This document shows, in pieces, positions 37,858-45,613 of a stretch of 64,000 bases of DNA. Under the pieces are notes generated by a model. The model made no database searches. It worked only from the letters and a program-made list of their open reading frames with translations, and had not been told where the DNA came from. The position numbers and the translations under genes were made by a program. Position 1 is the first letter of the stretch. Each line of letters begins with the position of its first letter. Location: positions 1-64,000 of the forward strand of contig NZ_SLWU01000007.1 of NCBI RefSeq assembly GCF_004345675.1, written 5' to 3'. The stretch is from Caldanaerobacter subterraneus (GTDB lineage Bacteria; Bacillota; Thermoanaerobacteria; Thermoanaerobacterales; Thermoanaerobacteraceae).

Positions 37858-39123
37858 TTACACTGCATTCTCCACGGTGACTTTTAATCCTAATGCCTCT
37901 AATTTCTTGATGGATTGTCTCACAATTGCTTCTTTCTTGCGTTCTTCGTAATAGTTTACTCCTAACTCATTATATCTCTCTTTTCGCTTTAATAAATAAT
38001 ACACAATCGTAAGAATACTGTGAGCTACAGCAACTGCAGCGCGATTGGCTCCTCGCCGGGCAGCTATACGGTGATACTGCGCTGATAAATATGTATCTTT
38101 CGTGTGAGCAGCAGCTCTTGCAGCTTCTACTAACACAGACCGTAGTTTTTCGTTCCCTTTTCGTGTTCTACCCGATTTTCTTTTCCCTGCACTTTCATTG
38201 TTACCTGGAGCTACTCCTGCCCAAGAGCAAAGATGAGCAGCTGAAGGAAATTGGTCCATGTTTGTACCAATTTCAGCTATTATGTGTTCAGCTGTGCGTC
38301 TGCCCACTCCTGGAATAGTGTCTAAACGCTCCAGGTCCTCCTCAAAAGGGAGCATTCGCCTCTTTATCTCTTCATCCAATAAGGCTATTTGTTCATCGAG
38401 AAAATCTATATGTGCCAGCTGTGTCTTTAACATTAATCTTTGATGTGGCCCTATTAAACCATTTAAAGCTTTCTTTAGTTCTTCTTTCTTATTCTTTAAT
38501 CGTTTCTGAGCCAATTCGGATAAAATGGCAGGATCTTCTTCTCCATTAATTATAGCTTCAATCATCGCACATGATGATTCCCCCAGTATATCTGTAGTTA
38601 CAGAAGCAAGTTTAATATTTGCTCCCTCTAATACTTTTTGCATCCGGTTTATTTCTCTGGCACGTTCTTCTATTAAGCTCCGTCGATATCTTATTAATTC
38701 CCGCAATTCCCGCTGCTCTCTTGAAGGAATATAACTGCCCTGCAGTAAACCATGCTGCAATAATCCTGCAATCCACTCCCCATCCTTTACATCCGTTTTT
38801 CTGCCCGGTACATTCTTAATATGATTAGCATTTACTACCATTGGATTGAGCCCCTCAATCTCAAGAATGTTGTAAATGGGCTTCCAGTAAGAACCTGTAC
38901 TTTCCATCGCTACATGTGTACAACTTTTACTTTTAATCCAGTCCACCATAGCTAGCATATCTTCAGTCATTGTGGAAAATGTACGTATTTCTTTTTCTTC
39001 TGGTGTAATTACACAAGCTACTACAGTCTTTTTATGAATGTCTAAGCCACAACAGCGTGGATATATAACTTCCATTTGTATCATTGTCCAGCGGCTTTTA
39101 GATTTGAAGGGCTGGTGCAACAA
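37858..39123 (-). CDS. IS110-family transposase
   Basis: A 421-residue protein with both IS110 domains. The N-terminal RuvC-like DEDD domain has CGLDIHKKTVVACVI, VAMESTGSYWKPIYNIL and NANHIKNVPGRKTDVKDGEW (D, E, D and D residues present). The C-terminal Transposase_20 domain has DTIPGVGRRTAEHIIAEIG, FPSAAHLCSWAGVAPGNNES and the conserved serine region. The reading frame is intact and all key residues are present, so it may be active. Family knowledge: IS110 recombinases are guided by a bridge RNA from the non-coding end of the element. Confidence 0.93.
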   Translation of the reverse strand: MLHQPFKSKSRWTMIQMEVIYPRCCGLDIHKKTVVACVITPEEKEIRTFSTMTEDMLAMVDWIKSKSCTHVAMESTGSYWKPIYNILEIEGLNPMVVNANHIKNVPGRKTDVKDGEWIAGLLQHGLLQGSYIPSREQRELRELIRYRRSLIEERAREINRMQKVLEGANIKLASVTTDILGESSCAMIEAIINGEEDPAILSELAQKRLKNKKEELKKALNGLIGPHQRLMLKTQLAHIDFLDEQIALLDEEIKRRMLPFEEDLERLDTIPGVGRRTAEHIIAEIGTNMDQFPSAAHLCSWAGVAPGNNESAGKRKSGRTRKGNEKLRSVLVEAARAAAHTKDTYLSAQYHRIAARRGANRAAVAVAHSILTIVYYLLKRKERYNELGVNYYEERKKEAIVRQSIKKLEALGLKVTVENAV

Positions 39124-39262
39124 CCTCTATCGATTATTCTATCCCGCGTGCTTCCATATTGGAGCAACAGTCTGTGGTGCACCCGGTCGTTGTGGTTCAG
39201 TCTAACCATCGAGCTCGAAACATCAAAATAAAAACGACCTGCCTTCACCAGCCGCTAAAAAA
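39124..39262 (-). ncRNA. Candidate IS110 bridge RNA region
   Basis: The non-coding stretch upstream of the transposase is GC-richer than its surroundings and shows nested pairing. GGTCGTT (39185-39191) pairs with AACGACC (39233-39239). Between them lie GGTT (39194-39197) with AACC (39204-39207) and the palindrome CGAGCTCG (39210-39217). A TATAAT box on the minus strand (39268-39263) could start the transcript. This is the position where IS110 bridge RNAs are encoded. The assignment is an inference from position and folding. Confidence 0.5.
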
Positions 39263-39321
39263 ATTATACTAGATTTTATGAGTATTTTCATCCTCTGCTG
39301 GTGATGCTTATTGCATCATGA

Positions 39322-39600
39322 ATGTCTAACCAGAGGAATTCTACACAAAAATTTGGACTTGACCTTTCCACGCCAATTCTTAATTTTTCCTTAAATAATG
39401 TAAAAATCAATCTTGCAGTTGAAACTGCTAAGGTTATTGATGAAACTTATATTAAAATCAAAGGTAAGTGGCATTATCTTTTTGCGGTTTGTGATTGCTT
39501 AAGGAGCTTTATTCTCTTAAAATATCTTTTTAAAAATGAAATGGAATCTGTCAGCATCTTTGTAAAACGGTATTTTAATGCTGCTGTAAGATTTGTTCAA
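39322..39600 (+). pseudogene. DDE transposase fragment
   Basis: A short plus-strand frame contains VIDETYIKIKGKWHYLFAVC and LLKYLFKNEMESVSIFVKRY. These match the middle of IS6-like DDE transposases (first catalytic Asp in the DET motif). The regions before and after are missing, and homology ends near 39590, where the convergent small gene begins. It is a remnant of an older insertion sequence. A six-base hairpin (TGATGC/GCATCA, 39303-39319) lies just before it. Confidence 0.65.
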
Positions 39601-39922
39601 GTTGTTCAATGGTGGGTATACCCTCAAAGACTTTCTTACCATCCAGTATCCAGGCAATTTTACCACCTTTTATATTGTATTTAAGGAGATAAAGAAAAAA
39701 GAAAAAATTCCTCGAATCTACAACCTCAACCTCGATTTCTGGGTGGTTTTTATAAAGATATTTCAATACTACTGATAAATTTACAGGGTCATCCGCCGAT
39801 GGGTGGACGCTAAAGTCTTTTACTTCTCTTAGGTCTACAACACAACATCCTGTAGTATTGCTAAAAAATTCAGCAAAGACCAAGAGGCGCCGTTTAGCGC
39901 CTCTTTTTTTAACATCATTCAT
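39575..39922 (-). CDS. Small uncharacterised protein after cstA, possibly thioredoxin-fold
   Basis: A 115-residue protein starting five bases after the cstA stop, with GAGGAGGAG at the end of cstA as ribosome site. The middle (PVNLSVVLKYLYKNHPEIEV) and the end (KIAWILDGKKVFEGIPTIEQ) look like the latter part of a thioredoxin-like fold, but there is no CxxC active site. The first 20 codons are unusual: they contain a hairpin with a T-tract in the opposite direction. I do not recognise a named family. It is probably co-transcribed with cstA. Confidence 0.6.
   Translation of the reverse strand: MNDVKKRGAKRRLLVFAEFFSNTTGCCVVDLREVKDFSVHPSADDPVNLSVVLKYLYKNHPEIEVEVVDSRNFFFFLYLLKYNIKGGKIAWILDGKKVFEGIPTIEQLEQILQQH
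39882..39912 (+). terminator. Plus-strand terminator-like hairpin
   Basis: AAGAGGCGC (39882-39890) pairs with GCGCCTCTT (39897-39905) around CGTTTA, followed by T residues. It would stop rightward transcription coming from the transposase fragment, but it lies inside codons 6-15 of the leftward small gene. Confidence 0.65.
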
Positions 39923-39926
39923 ATAC

Positions 39927-41561
39927 TTACGCCTTCTCCTCCTCTTTGTTTTTCTTAATTAATGCTAGGTAAGCTTCCACAACCAGCCAAACAGCCAACA
40001 CAATAAGTATTATAGAAACAATTCCTAATGGAAGTGTAGGGCCACTAAGATTAGCCTTGATTAGCAGTATCAATGCTGCCAAAGTTGTCACAATCATAAA
40101 CACCATGGGCAAGCCAGTAAACCAAGCCGGTTTCTTCAATCCCTTCATTATGTAGGCTGTTATGCCTAATAATGCTAGACCTGCTGTTAATTGATTAGCT
40201 GAACCAAATACCGGCCAAATGAGCTTCCAAACTGGAGTTTCACCACTTTTCATAAATACTAATACCAAAGCTGCCAAAACCGTAATGAGTGTTGCAGTAT
40301 ACTTATTAAGTTTACCTGAGGTTAACTCTTGAAGCTGATACCTGCCTAAACGCGTCGCAGTATCCAGTGAGGTAAGTATAAATGTGTTAATAGCAAACAT
40401 TCCAAAGGATATACCAACTTTTTCTGGCAAACCAAATAAACTCCAAAACTTAGCAAAACCGACACCGTAAGTGTACTGTGGATTAGGTGGCAAACCTTCA
40501 GCAGGAGACAAAATTTTACCAGCCATTATTACAGTAATCAAAGCTATAACAGCAACTACTCCTTCTAATAACATACCTCCATAACCAATAAGCTTAGCAT
40601 CTTTTTCATTTTTCAGCTGTTTTGCCGTTGTTCCACTGCCCACCAAAGAGTGAAATCCACTAATCGCGCCACATGCAATGGTGATAAACAGGATGGGCCA
40701 CAGGTAGTTACTACCACCTGCATACCAACCTTTAAAAGCCTCTAAGTTTACAGGATACTTGCTACCGCCAAATAAGATACCTATCGTGCTGATAAGCACA
40801 CTGAAATACAAAAACCAGGAAGAAAGATAATCTCTAGGTTGGAGTAATAACCAAACAGGAAGCACAGAAGCAAACGAAATATAGACAATTAATATCCAAC
40901 GCCATGTATTAACATCCAGCTTGAACACAGATTGCACCCACGGTGAATAGTTGCCCCAGAAAATTGCGCCTATCAGAAATGGAAGCATAATAACAGTGCC
41001 CCAGCCCAAGGATAAATTGTACTTATATACCAGCAAGCCGAAAATGACAGCCATTACTATATACAGAACTGCACTGAAAGCAACAGCAGGGTCCCCAGCA
41101 AAAGAAGTAACTGCCAGTTCCAAAAAAGCTGCCACCACCAGCACTAATGCAAACCAAGCAAATGCATTGAATAATACTTTGGCCCGTTTACCTATGTAGC
41201 GGTTTACCAGTTCTCCTACACTAAGACCTTTGTGCCGTATGGAACCTACAATAGCACCCATGTCATGAACACCGCCAAAAAAGATAGAACCAATCACAAT
41301 CCATAAATAAGCAGGAAGCCAACCAAACATGGAACCAGCTGCAATAGGTCCAACTATGGGGCCTGCACCTGCAATACTGGAAAAATGGTGCCCTAAAAGA
41401 ATCATTGGATGAGTTGGTACATAATCGATGCCATCGTACAATTCGTAAGCGGGAGTTTTGTTGTTATTATCCAAGTTATACAGTTTTTCTTGCCATCTCC
41501 CATACAACCAATAAGCTAGGACAAACAATAATACCGCCACTACAAATAACGTTAAAATCAC
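39927..41561 (-). CDS. cstA: Carbon starvation protein CstA-family transporter
   Basis: A 544-residue membrane protein with about 15 predicted helices. It has the CstA hallmarks LLGHHFSSIAGAGPIVGPIAAG near the start, GGVHDMGAIVGSIRHKGLS, ACGAISGFHSLVGSGTTAKQ and ILTSLDTATRLGRYQLQE. It is the shorter Firmicutes form (E. coli CstA is about 700 residues). CstA/BtsT proteins import peptides or pyruvate; the substrate here cannot be told. GAGGAGG precedes the start. A small gene of unknown function lies on each side in the same direction. Confidence 0.92.
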   Translation of the reverse strand: MILTLFVVAVLLFVLAYWLYGRWQEKLYNLDNNNKTPAYELYDGIDYVPTHPMILLGHHFSSIAGAGPIVGPIAAGSMFGWLPAYLWIVIGSIFFGGVHDMGAIVGSIRHKGLSVGELVNRYIGKRAKVLFNAFAWFALVLVVAAFLELAVTSFAGDPAVAFSAVLYIVMAVIFGLLVYKYNLSLGWGTVIMLPFLIGAIFWGNYSPWVQSVFKLDVNTWRWILIVYISFASVLPVWLLLQPRDYLSSWFLYFSVLISTIGILFGGSKYPVNLEAFKGWYAGGSNYLWPILFITIACGAISGFHSLVGSGTTAKQLKNEKDAKLIGYGGMLLEGVVAVIALITVIMAGKILSPAEGLPPNPQYTYGVGFAKFWSLFGLPEKVGISFGMFAINTFILTSLDTATRLGRYQLQELTSGKLNKYTATLITVLAALVLVFMKSGETPVWKLIWPVFGSANQLTAGLALLGITAYIMKGLKKPAWFTGLPMVFMIVTTLAALILLIKANLSGPTLPLGIVSIILIVLAVWLVVEAYLALIKKNKEEEKA

Positions 41562-41590
41562 TTTAAAACCCTCCTCACTATTATATATTT

Positions 41591-41611
41591 CTAAAGCCCT
41601 TAGGGCTTTAG
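41591..41611 (-). other. Hairpin between the small gene and cstA
   Basis: CTAAAGCCC (41591-41599) pairs perfectly with GGGCTTTAG (41603-41611) and includes the stop codon of the 122-residue gene. There is no T-tract, so it may be an RNA processing or stability element rather than a terminator. Confidence 0.45.
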
Positions 41612-41968
41612 TGCTTGTTTAACCTCTCTCCTCATATCGTCAAATAACCTTTCTGTACCCTCCAAAAAACCAATGTACGCCCATCCCCTCAACCCAAACC
41701 AAAAAGACTTCCTACTCATTTTCCCTTGACCAGGTAACAAAAATCTCTGCATCATTACGTCGGGAATAGGCTTAATTAGCGGCACAAGCTCATCCACCGT
41801 TAAATCTACTACAATAAAATCCAGCAACTTATAATCAGCAATTTTTCCTAGTATTCCACTCTTTTCCATGATAAAAACTCTTCTGTATAAACGGTGTCCC
41901 CTAAACTCATGGGGTTCATAATAAAACTCTCTCAGTTTATTTTCATCTAAAATCAATTTGTATTGCAT
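41600..41968 (-). CDS. Uncharacterised protein upstream of cstA
   Basis: A 122-residue soluble protein starting at an ATG preceded by GAGGAGG. It begins MQYKLILDENKLREFYYEPH and holds the stretch VVDLTVDELVPLIKPIPDVM. It has no membrane segment and no cysteine cluster. I do not recognise the family. It is the first gene of a probable three-gene unit with cstA, 38 bases upstream of it, so it may regulate or assist the transporter. A TATAAT on the minus strand (42015-42010) could be its -10 box, though no good -35 is seen. Confidence 0.7.
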   Translation of the reverse strand: MQYKLILDENKLREFYYEPHEFRGHRLYRRVFIMEKSGILGKIADYKLLDFIVVDLTVDELVPLIKPIPDVMMQRFLLPGQGKMSRKSFWFGLRGWAYIGFLEGTERLFDDMRREVKQALKP

Positions 41969-42024
41969 TTCGTCCTCCTCTCACTTCCTTTCTTGCTTGC
42001 TATAGTTCTATTATAGTAGTTTTA

Positions 42025-42540
42025 ACGTATACATGATTTATCTAACAAAAAATCATTTTCCCATTTTTCACATACTACCACGATTTTCTTGGTAAATTCT
42101 TCTATTACAATTATATATTCTGTGTCATTTTTCAAATTAATTCAGCCTAAAACATATAAAATTTTTCAGATTAAATAATCTTGTGATAAAATTAATGCTA
42201 AAGGAAGATGAAGAAGTAGTTTACCAGGCACAAAATGAAATCAGTTTATGAGAGGAGTAACTTTCGCTACTCTGAATTTCTATTATATCTCAATTAACCT
42301 AAATTGTCAATAACCTGTTTTGGCGGTATGCTCTTGGAAAGTGAAAAATTTTTTAAAAAAACTGTTTTAATTTGATAAGTAAATGTTTCCTCGGTCTTAT
42401 AAAAGACTATTGTAATTTGAAAATGTTCGAAGTTTTAGCACAAAAATAGATTAATTCTATTTTCATTAATGGTTGTGTTTTATTAAGCATGGAGGCTTAC
42501 TCCTGAAGAAGCCTTGGAAATTGTAAAAAAAAGCAAAGAG
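42025..42540. other. Long AT-rich intergenic region
   Basis: About 500 bases with no supported gene. It holds a hairpin GAGTA/TACTC (42256-42275 region) and short AT runs. At 42497-42547 it holds a remnant of the first codons of the KdpD-like gene in another frame (LTPEEALEIVKKSKEE). I see no riboswitch consensus that I can name, although the length would allow a leader. Confidence 0.4.
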
Positions 42541-42557
42541 GAAAACTGAAAATATTC

Positions 42558-43616
42558 TTGGGATACGCTCCTGGCGTTGGAAAAACTTATGCTATGTTAA
42601 ACGAAGGAAATAGGCGTCTCAAAAGGGGACAGGATGTCGTAATAGGCTATGTAGAAACCCATGGAAGAAAGGACACAGAAGCTCAAATAGGAAATTTAGA
42701 AATAATACCTCGGAAAAAAATTGAATATCACGGTATGATATTGGAAGAAATGGACGTAGATGCTATAATAGCACGAAAACCCGAAGTAGTTCTAATTGAC
42801 GAGCTAGCCCATACCAACGCTCCTGGTTCAAAACACAAAAAGAGGTATGAGGATGTCCAAGAAATTCTGGAACACGGAATAAACGTGCTCACTACCCTAA
42901 ATATACAGCATATAGAAAGCTTAAACGATATAATTCAGCAGATCACAGGGATAGCAGTAAGAGAAACAGTACCTGACAGCATAATAGATAACGCAGATGA
43001 AATTGTAGCAGTAGATTTAACTCCAGATGCTCTGATAAACAGACTAAAAAGAGGGGATGTATACCCCTTAAGTAAACTGGATGAATGTCTTTCTAATTTT
43101 TTCAGAAAAGGCAATTTAAGTGCTTTAAGAGAATTAATGTTAAGACTCACCGCTGAAGAAGTAGACCTGGAGTTAGAAGAATACATGAAAGAGCACGGAA
43201 TAGAGGATACATGGGAAACAAATGAGAAAATAATGGTATGCATAACGCCAAATCCTCTATCTAAAAAACTCATACGAAGAGGTGCAAGAAGGGCGAGAAG
43301 ATTTAAGTGTGACTGGGTTGTCGTATACGTGGACTGCACTCATTTTTTGGCACCAAAACTTACTGAAAAAGACAAAGAAGTTTTAGAAAGTCATTTTATG
43401 CTCGCAAAGCAATTAGGTGCAGAAGTTTATACCTTAAGAGGAAAGAGCGTCTCCGATGAACTTTTGAAGTTTGCTAAAAAAATGCACATAACCCAAATAA
43501 TAATCGGACACTCTCAGAGGTCATGGCTTCAGACCTTGTTTAGAGGCTCTACTGTAATAAAATTGATTAAAAAAGCTAAAAATATCGAGATACACGTAAT
43601 TCCTTACACAAAATAA
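42558..43616 (+). CDS. Stand-alone KdpD-type sensor module (KdpD + Usp domains)
   Basis: 352 residues equal to the cytoplasmic N-terminal part of KdpD. It has Walker A (GYAPGVGKTYAML, residues 2-14), Walker B-like VVLIDELAHTNAPGSKHKKR (about 80-100) and VLTTLNIQHIESLNDI, then a universal-stress-protein domain from about residue 220 (KIMVCITPNPLSKKLIRRGA to the end). The four membrane helices and the histidine kinase of full KdpD are absent. The TTG at 42558 is the only usable start of this frame. The natural beginning (LTPEEALEIVKKSKEE, then KLKIFLGYAPG) is split by a one-base shift near 42545. No kdpABC genes lie nearby. The antiporter gene follows after 21 bases, so ion or osmotic sensing is likely. 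Confidence 0.8.
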   Translation: MGYAPGVGKTYAMLNEGNRRLKRGQDVVIGYVETHGRKDTEAQIGNLEIIPRKKIEYHGMILEEMDVDAIIARKPEVVLIDELAHTNAPGSKHKKRYEDVQEILEHGINVLTTLNIQHIESLNDIIQQITGIAVRETVPDSIIDNADEIVAVDLTPDALINRLKRGDVYPLSKLDECLSNFFRKGNLSALRELMLRLTAEEVDLELEEYMKEHGIEDTWETNEKIMVCITPNPLSKKLIRRGARRARRFKCDWVVVYVDCTHFLAPKLTEKDKEVLESHFMLAKQLGAEVYTLRGKSVSDELLKFAKKMHITQIIIGHSQRSWLQTLFRGSTVIKLIKKAKNIEIHVIPYTK

Positions 43617-43637
43617 AAGCTCAAGGGGTAATGAAAA

Positions 43638-45026
43638 ATGCAGAACAAATTTGGATTTTCCCTTTCAATTTTTCTGTTCACATTAATTCTCACCATGACA
43701 ATGGTTCTATTTTTCCATAAACCACCTTATATTCCTCTTTTTATAAGCTATATGTTTACATTTTTTGCTTTATTAAAATACTTCTCCGCCAAGGAACTAC
43801 TAAACATGTCCCTAAAAGGTGTAAAAAGAGGGATAAACGTGATGATAATACTGCTTCTTATAGGAGCACTAGTCGCACTCTGGAAGCAAAATGGAACACT
43901 TCCAGCCCTTATATACTACTTTTCCCGCTTTTTAAAGCCACATGGATTCCTTTTGACCTCTTTTGTCATCACCTCAACAATATCCATGATTCTGGGAACC
44001 GCTGTGGGAACAGCCAGCACCATTGGAATAGTAATAATTGGACTTGCTCATGCCTTTGGATACCCTCTCCCTGTAGTGGCTGGTGCTGTAATTTCGGGTT
44101 CTTTCATAGGAGACAGAACATCCCCTTTGGCAGGAAATGTAGCTCTTCTTTCCGATATGGGAGAAATACAGCAGTACAATGTATTAAAATCCCTGTTTAA
44201 AACGGCAATTCCTGTATTTACAATTACAGCTTTTTTGTACTACCTCTTTGACTATCATTTAAATTTTTCTGCCAAATATGACATTAGCAATCTCTTCACA
44301 ATAATAGTACAGAGCTATCGATTAAGTGCAATATTATTCATCGCACCGCTCACAATAATAATATTGGCCCTTTTTAGAATCCCCACAAAGACAAACCTTG
44401 CAATTGCTGTATCAATTTCCTTCTTAAGTTCAATAATTTTGGGGTACTCCCCTCTTGACTCATTAAAAGTAATTCTTACAGGAAATACCTTTTATTCTCC
44501 TGAATTTAAGTCCATTTTTAGCGGTGGCGGAATGGTTTCAATCCTCCCAATGATAGGAGTAGTAACCTTCGCTACTGCTTTGGCAGGAATATTAGAAGAT
44601 ACAGGAATAATAAAAAGCGTATTTCAAAGCATAGATAAAATTAAAAATTTCAAACTTGCCTATTTAGTCACTATGCTTTTAAGTACTCTCATGGCAGTAA
44701 TAACCTGCAACCAAGCTTTATCCGTAATTTTGCCCTCGCGAATAATGATAAACGTATATGAAAGATTAGAAATTGCAAGAGAAGAAATGGTAAGAGCCAT
44801 AGCAGATTCTGGAATGATACTGGCAGGAATAATACCCTGGAATTTGGCAGCCATGCTACCTGCTGCAGTATTAGGAGTAAAAGTAACTGAATATTTGCCC
44901 TATGCATACCTAAACCTTTTATTTCCCCTCTTATCAATAGCTTTTGTTTTTGCAAAAGACGCAAATGAGTTGATAAAATTTTATCAAAAATTTGTTGAAA
45001 AGGGCAGAAATTTATTGCAAAATTAA
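43638..45026 (+). CDS. NhaC-family Na+/H+ antiporter
   Basis: A 462-residue membrane protein with 11-12 predicted helices. Family signatures are IGALVALWKQNGTLPALIYY, the long SGSFIGDRTSPLAGNVALLS segment (transport-site Asp and Pro-rich turn), GGGMVSILPMIGVV and ITCNQALSVILPSR. NhaC-type carriers exchange sodium (or malate/lactate in some cases) for protons. AGGGG precedes the ATG. It probably forms one transcript with the KdpD-like gene upstream and the DUF2148 gene 37 bases downstream. Confidence 0.85.
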   Translation: MQNKFGFSLSIFLFTLILTMTMVLFFHKPPYIPLFISYMFTFFALLKYFSAKELLNMSLKGVKRGINVMIILLLIGALVALWKQNGTLPALIYYFSRFLKPHGFLLTSFVITSTISMILGTAVGTASTIGIVIIGLAHAFGYPLPVVAGAVISGSFIGDRTSPLAGNVALLSDMGEIQQYNVLKSLFKTAIPVFTITAFLYYLFDYHLNFSAKYDISNLFTIIVQSYRLSAILFIAPLTIIILALFRIPTKTNLAIAVSISFLSSIILGYSPLDSLKVILTGNTFYSPEFKSIFSGGGMVSILPMIGVVTFATALAGILEDTGIIKSVFQSIDKIKNFKLAYLVTMLLSTLMAVITCNQALSVILPSRIMINVYERLEIAREEMVRAIADSGMILAGIIPWNLAAMLPAAVLGVKVTEYLPYAYLNLLFPLLSIAFVFAKDANELIKFYQKFVEKGRNLLQN

Positions 45027-45063
45027 ATATGTGAAGTTTAAAAACAGGGGGGAATAAAAGGCT

Positions 45064-45582
45064 ATGGTAGATGTAATAGAACTAGCTGCTCATTTAATGG
45101 CTTTATCAGCTCGAACAGCTCCTAAAGCCACAGGAAAAGATTTTATCAAAACAAAAGTTGTAACAGGAGACGATTTGATTCGACTTGCAGAAGACATGAT
45201 AAAATACGGTGAAGAGACAGGTAAAAGAAATTTTGACAGGGACGGAAATAACGTAGCAAAATCCGGCGCTGTCCTGCTCATATCTTTAAGCAACGCACAA
45301 AAGGTAGGTTTAAACTGTGGAGCCTGCGGATACGATTTTTGCAACGACATGCCAGATTTTAGAAAAGGCGCGGAATTTGACGGTCCCATATGCGCCTGGA
45401 GGTTAATCGACCTTGGAATAGCAATAGGTTCTGCTGTAAAAACTGCAAGCATTTTAAATGTGGACAACAGAATCATGTACAGAATTGGGGTGAGCGCCAA
45501 AAGGCTTAAAATGATTGAAGGCGAAATTGTAGTGGGAATACCTCTTTCTGCTACAGGCAAAAACATATATTTCGACAGATAA
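45064..45582 (+). CDS. DUF2148 ferredoxin-like protein
   Basis: A 172-residue protein with the DUF2148 pattern. It has ALSARTAPKATGKDFIKTKV, then a cysteine set (NCGACGYDFCNDMP, with GPICAWRLIDLGIAIGSAVK) that could hold an iron-sulfur cluster, and a C-terminal VVGIPLSATGKNIYFDR. The family is common in anaerobes and its biochemical role is unknown. GGGGGG precedes the ATG. It is the last gene of its transcript and ends in a clear terminator. Confidence 0.85.
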   Translation: MVDVIELAAHLMALSARTAPKATGKDFIKTKVVTGDDLIRLAEDMIKYGEETGKRNFDRDGNNVAKSGAVLLISLSNAQKVGLNCGACGYDFCNDMPDFRKGAEFDGPICAWRLIDLGIAIGSAVKTASILNVDNRIMYRIGVSAKRLKMIEGEIVVGIPLSATGKNIYFDR

Positions 45583-45612
45583 AAATTCCCCTCTCGAAAA
45601 GGGGAATTTTTT
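45582..45612. terminator. Bidirectional terminator
   Basis: AAAATTCCCC (45582-45591) pairs with GGGGAATTTT (45601-45610). T-rich tails in both directions serve the convergent DUF2148 and YitT genes. Confidence 0.9.
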
Positions 45613-45613
45613 C

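Larger units (their letters stand above)
37800..39275 (-). mobile_element. IS110-family insertion sequence
   Basis: A single IS110-type transposase gene with about 60 bases after the gene and about 150 bases of structured, GC-richer sequence before it. It lies between a DUF1646 remnant and a different transposase fragment. IS110 elements have no inverted terminal repeats and make no clear duplications, so the boundaries are approximate. Confidence 0.75.

Noticed and set aside
42180-42480. Riboswitch before the KdpD-like gene
   Set aside because: The leader is long, but I find none of the cyclic di-AMP (ydaO), potassium or other riboswitch consensus blocks, only a short hairpin.
42935-43339. 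Open frame antisense to the KdpD-like gene
   Set aside because: Opposite strand of conserved Usp-domain coding sequence; no initiation signal.
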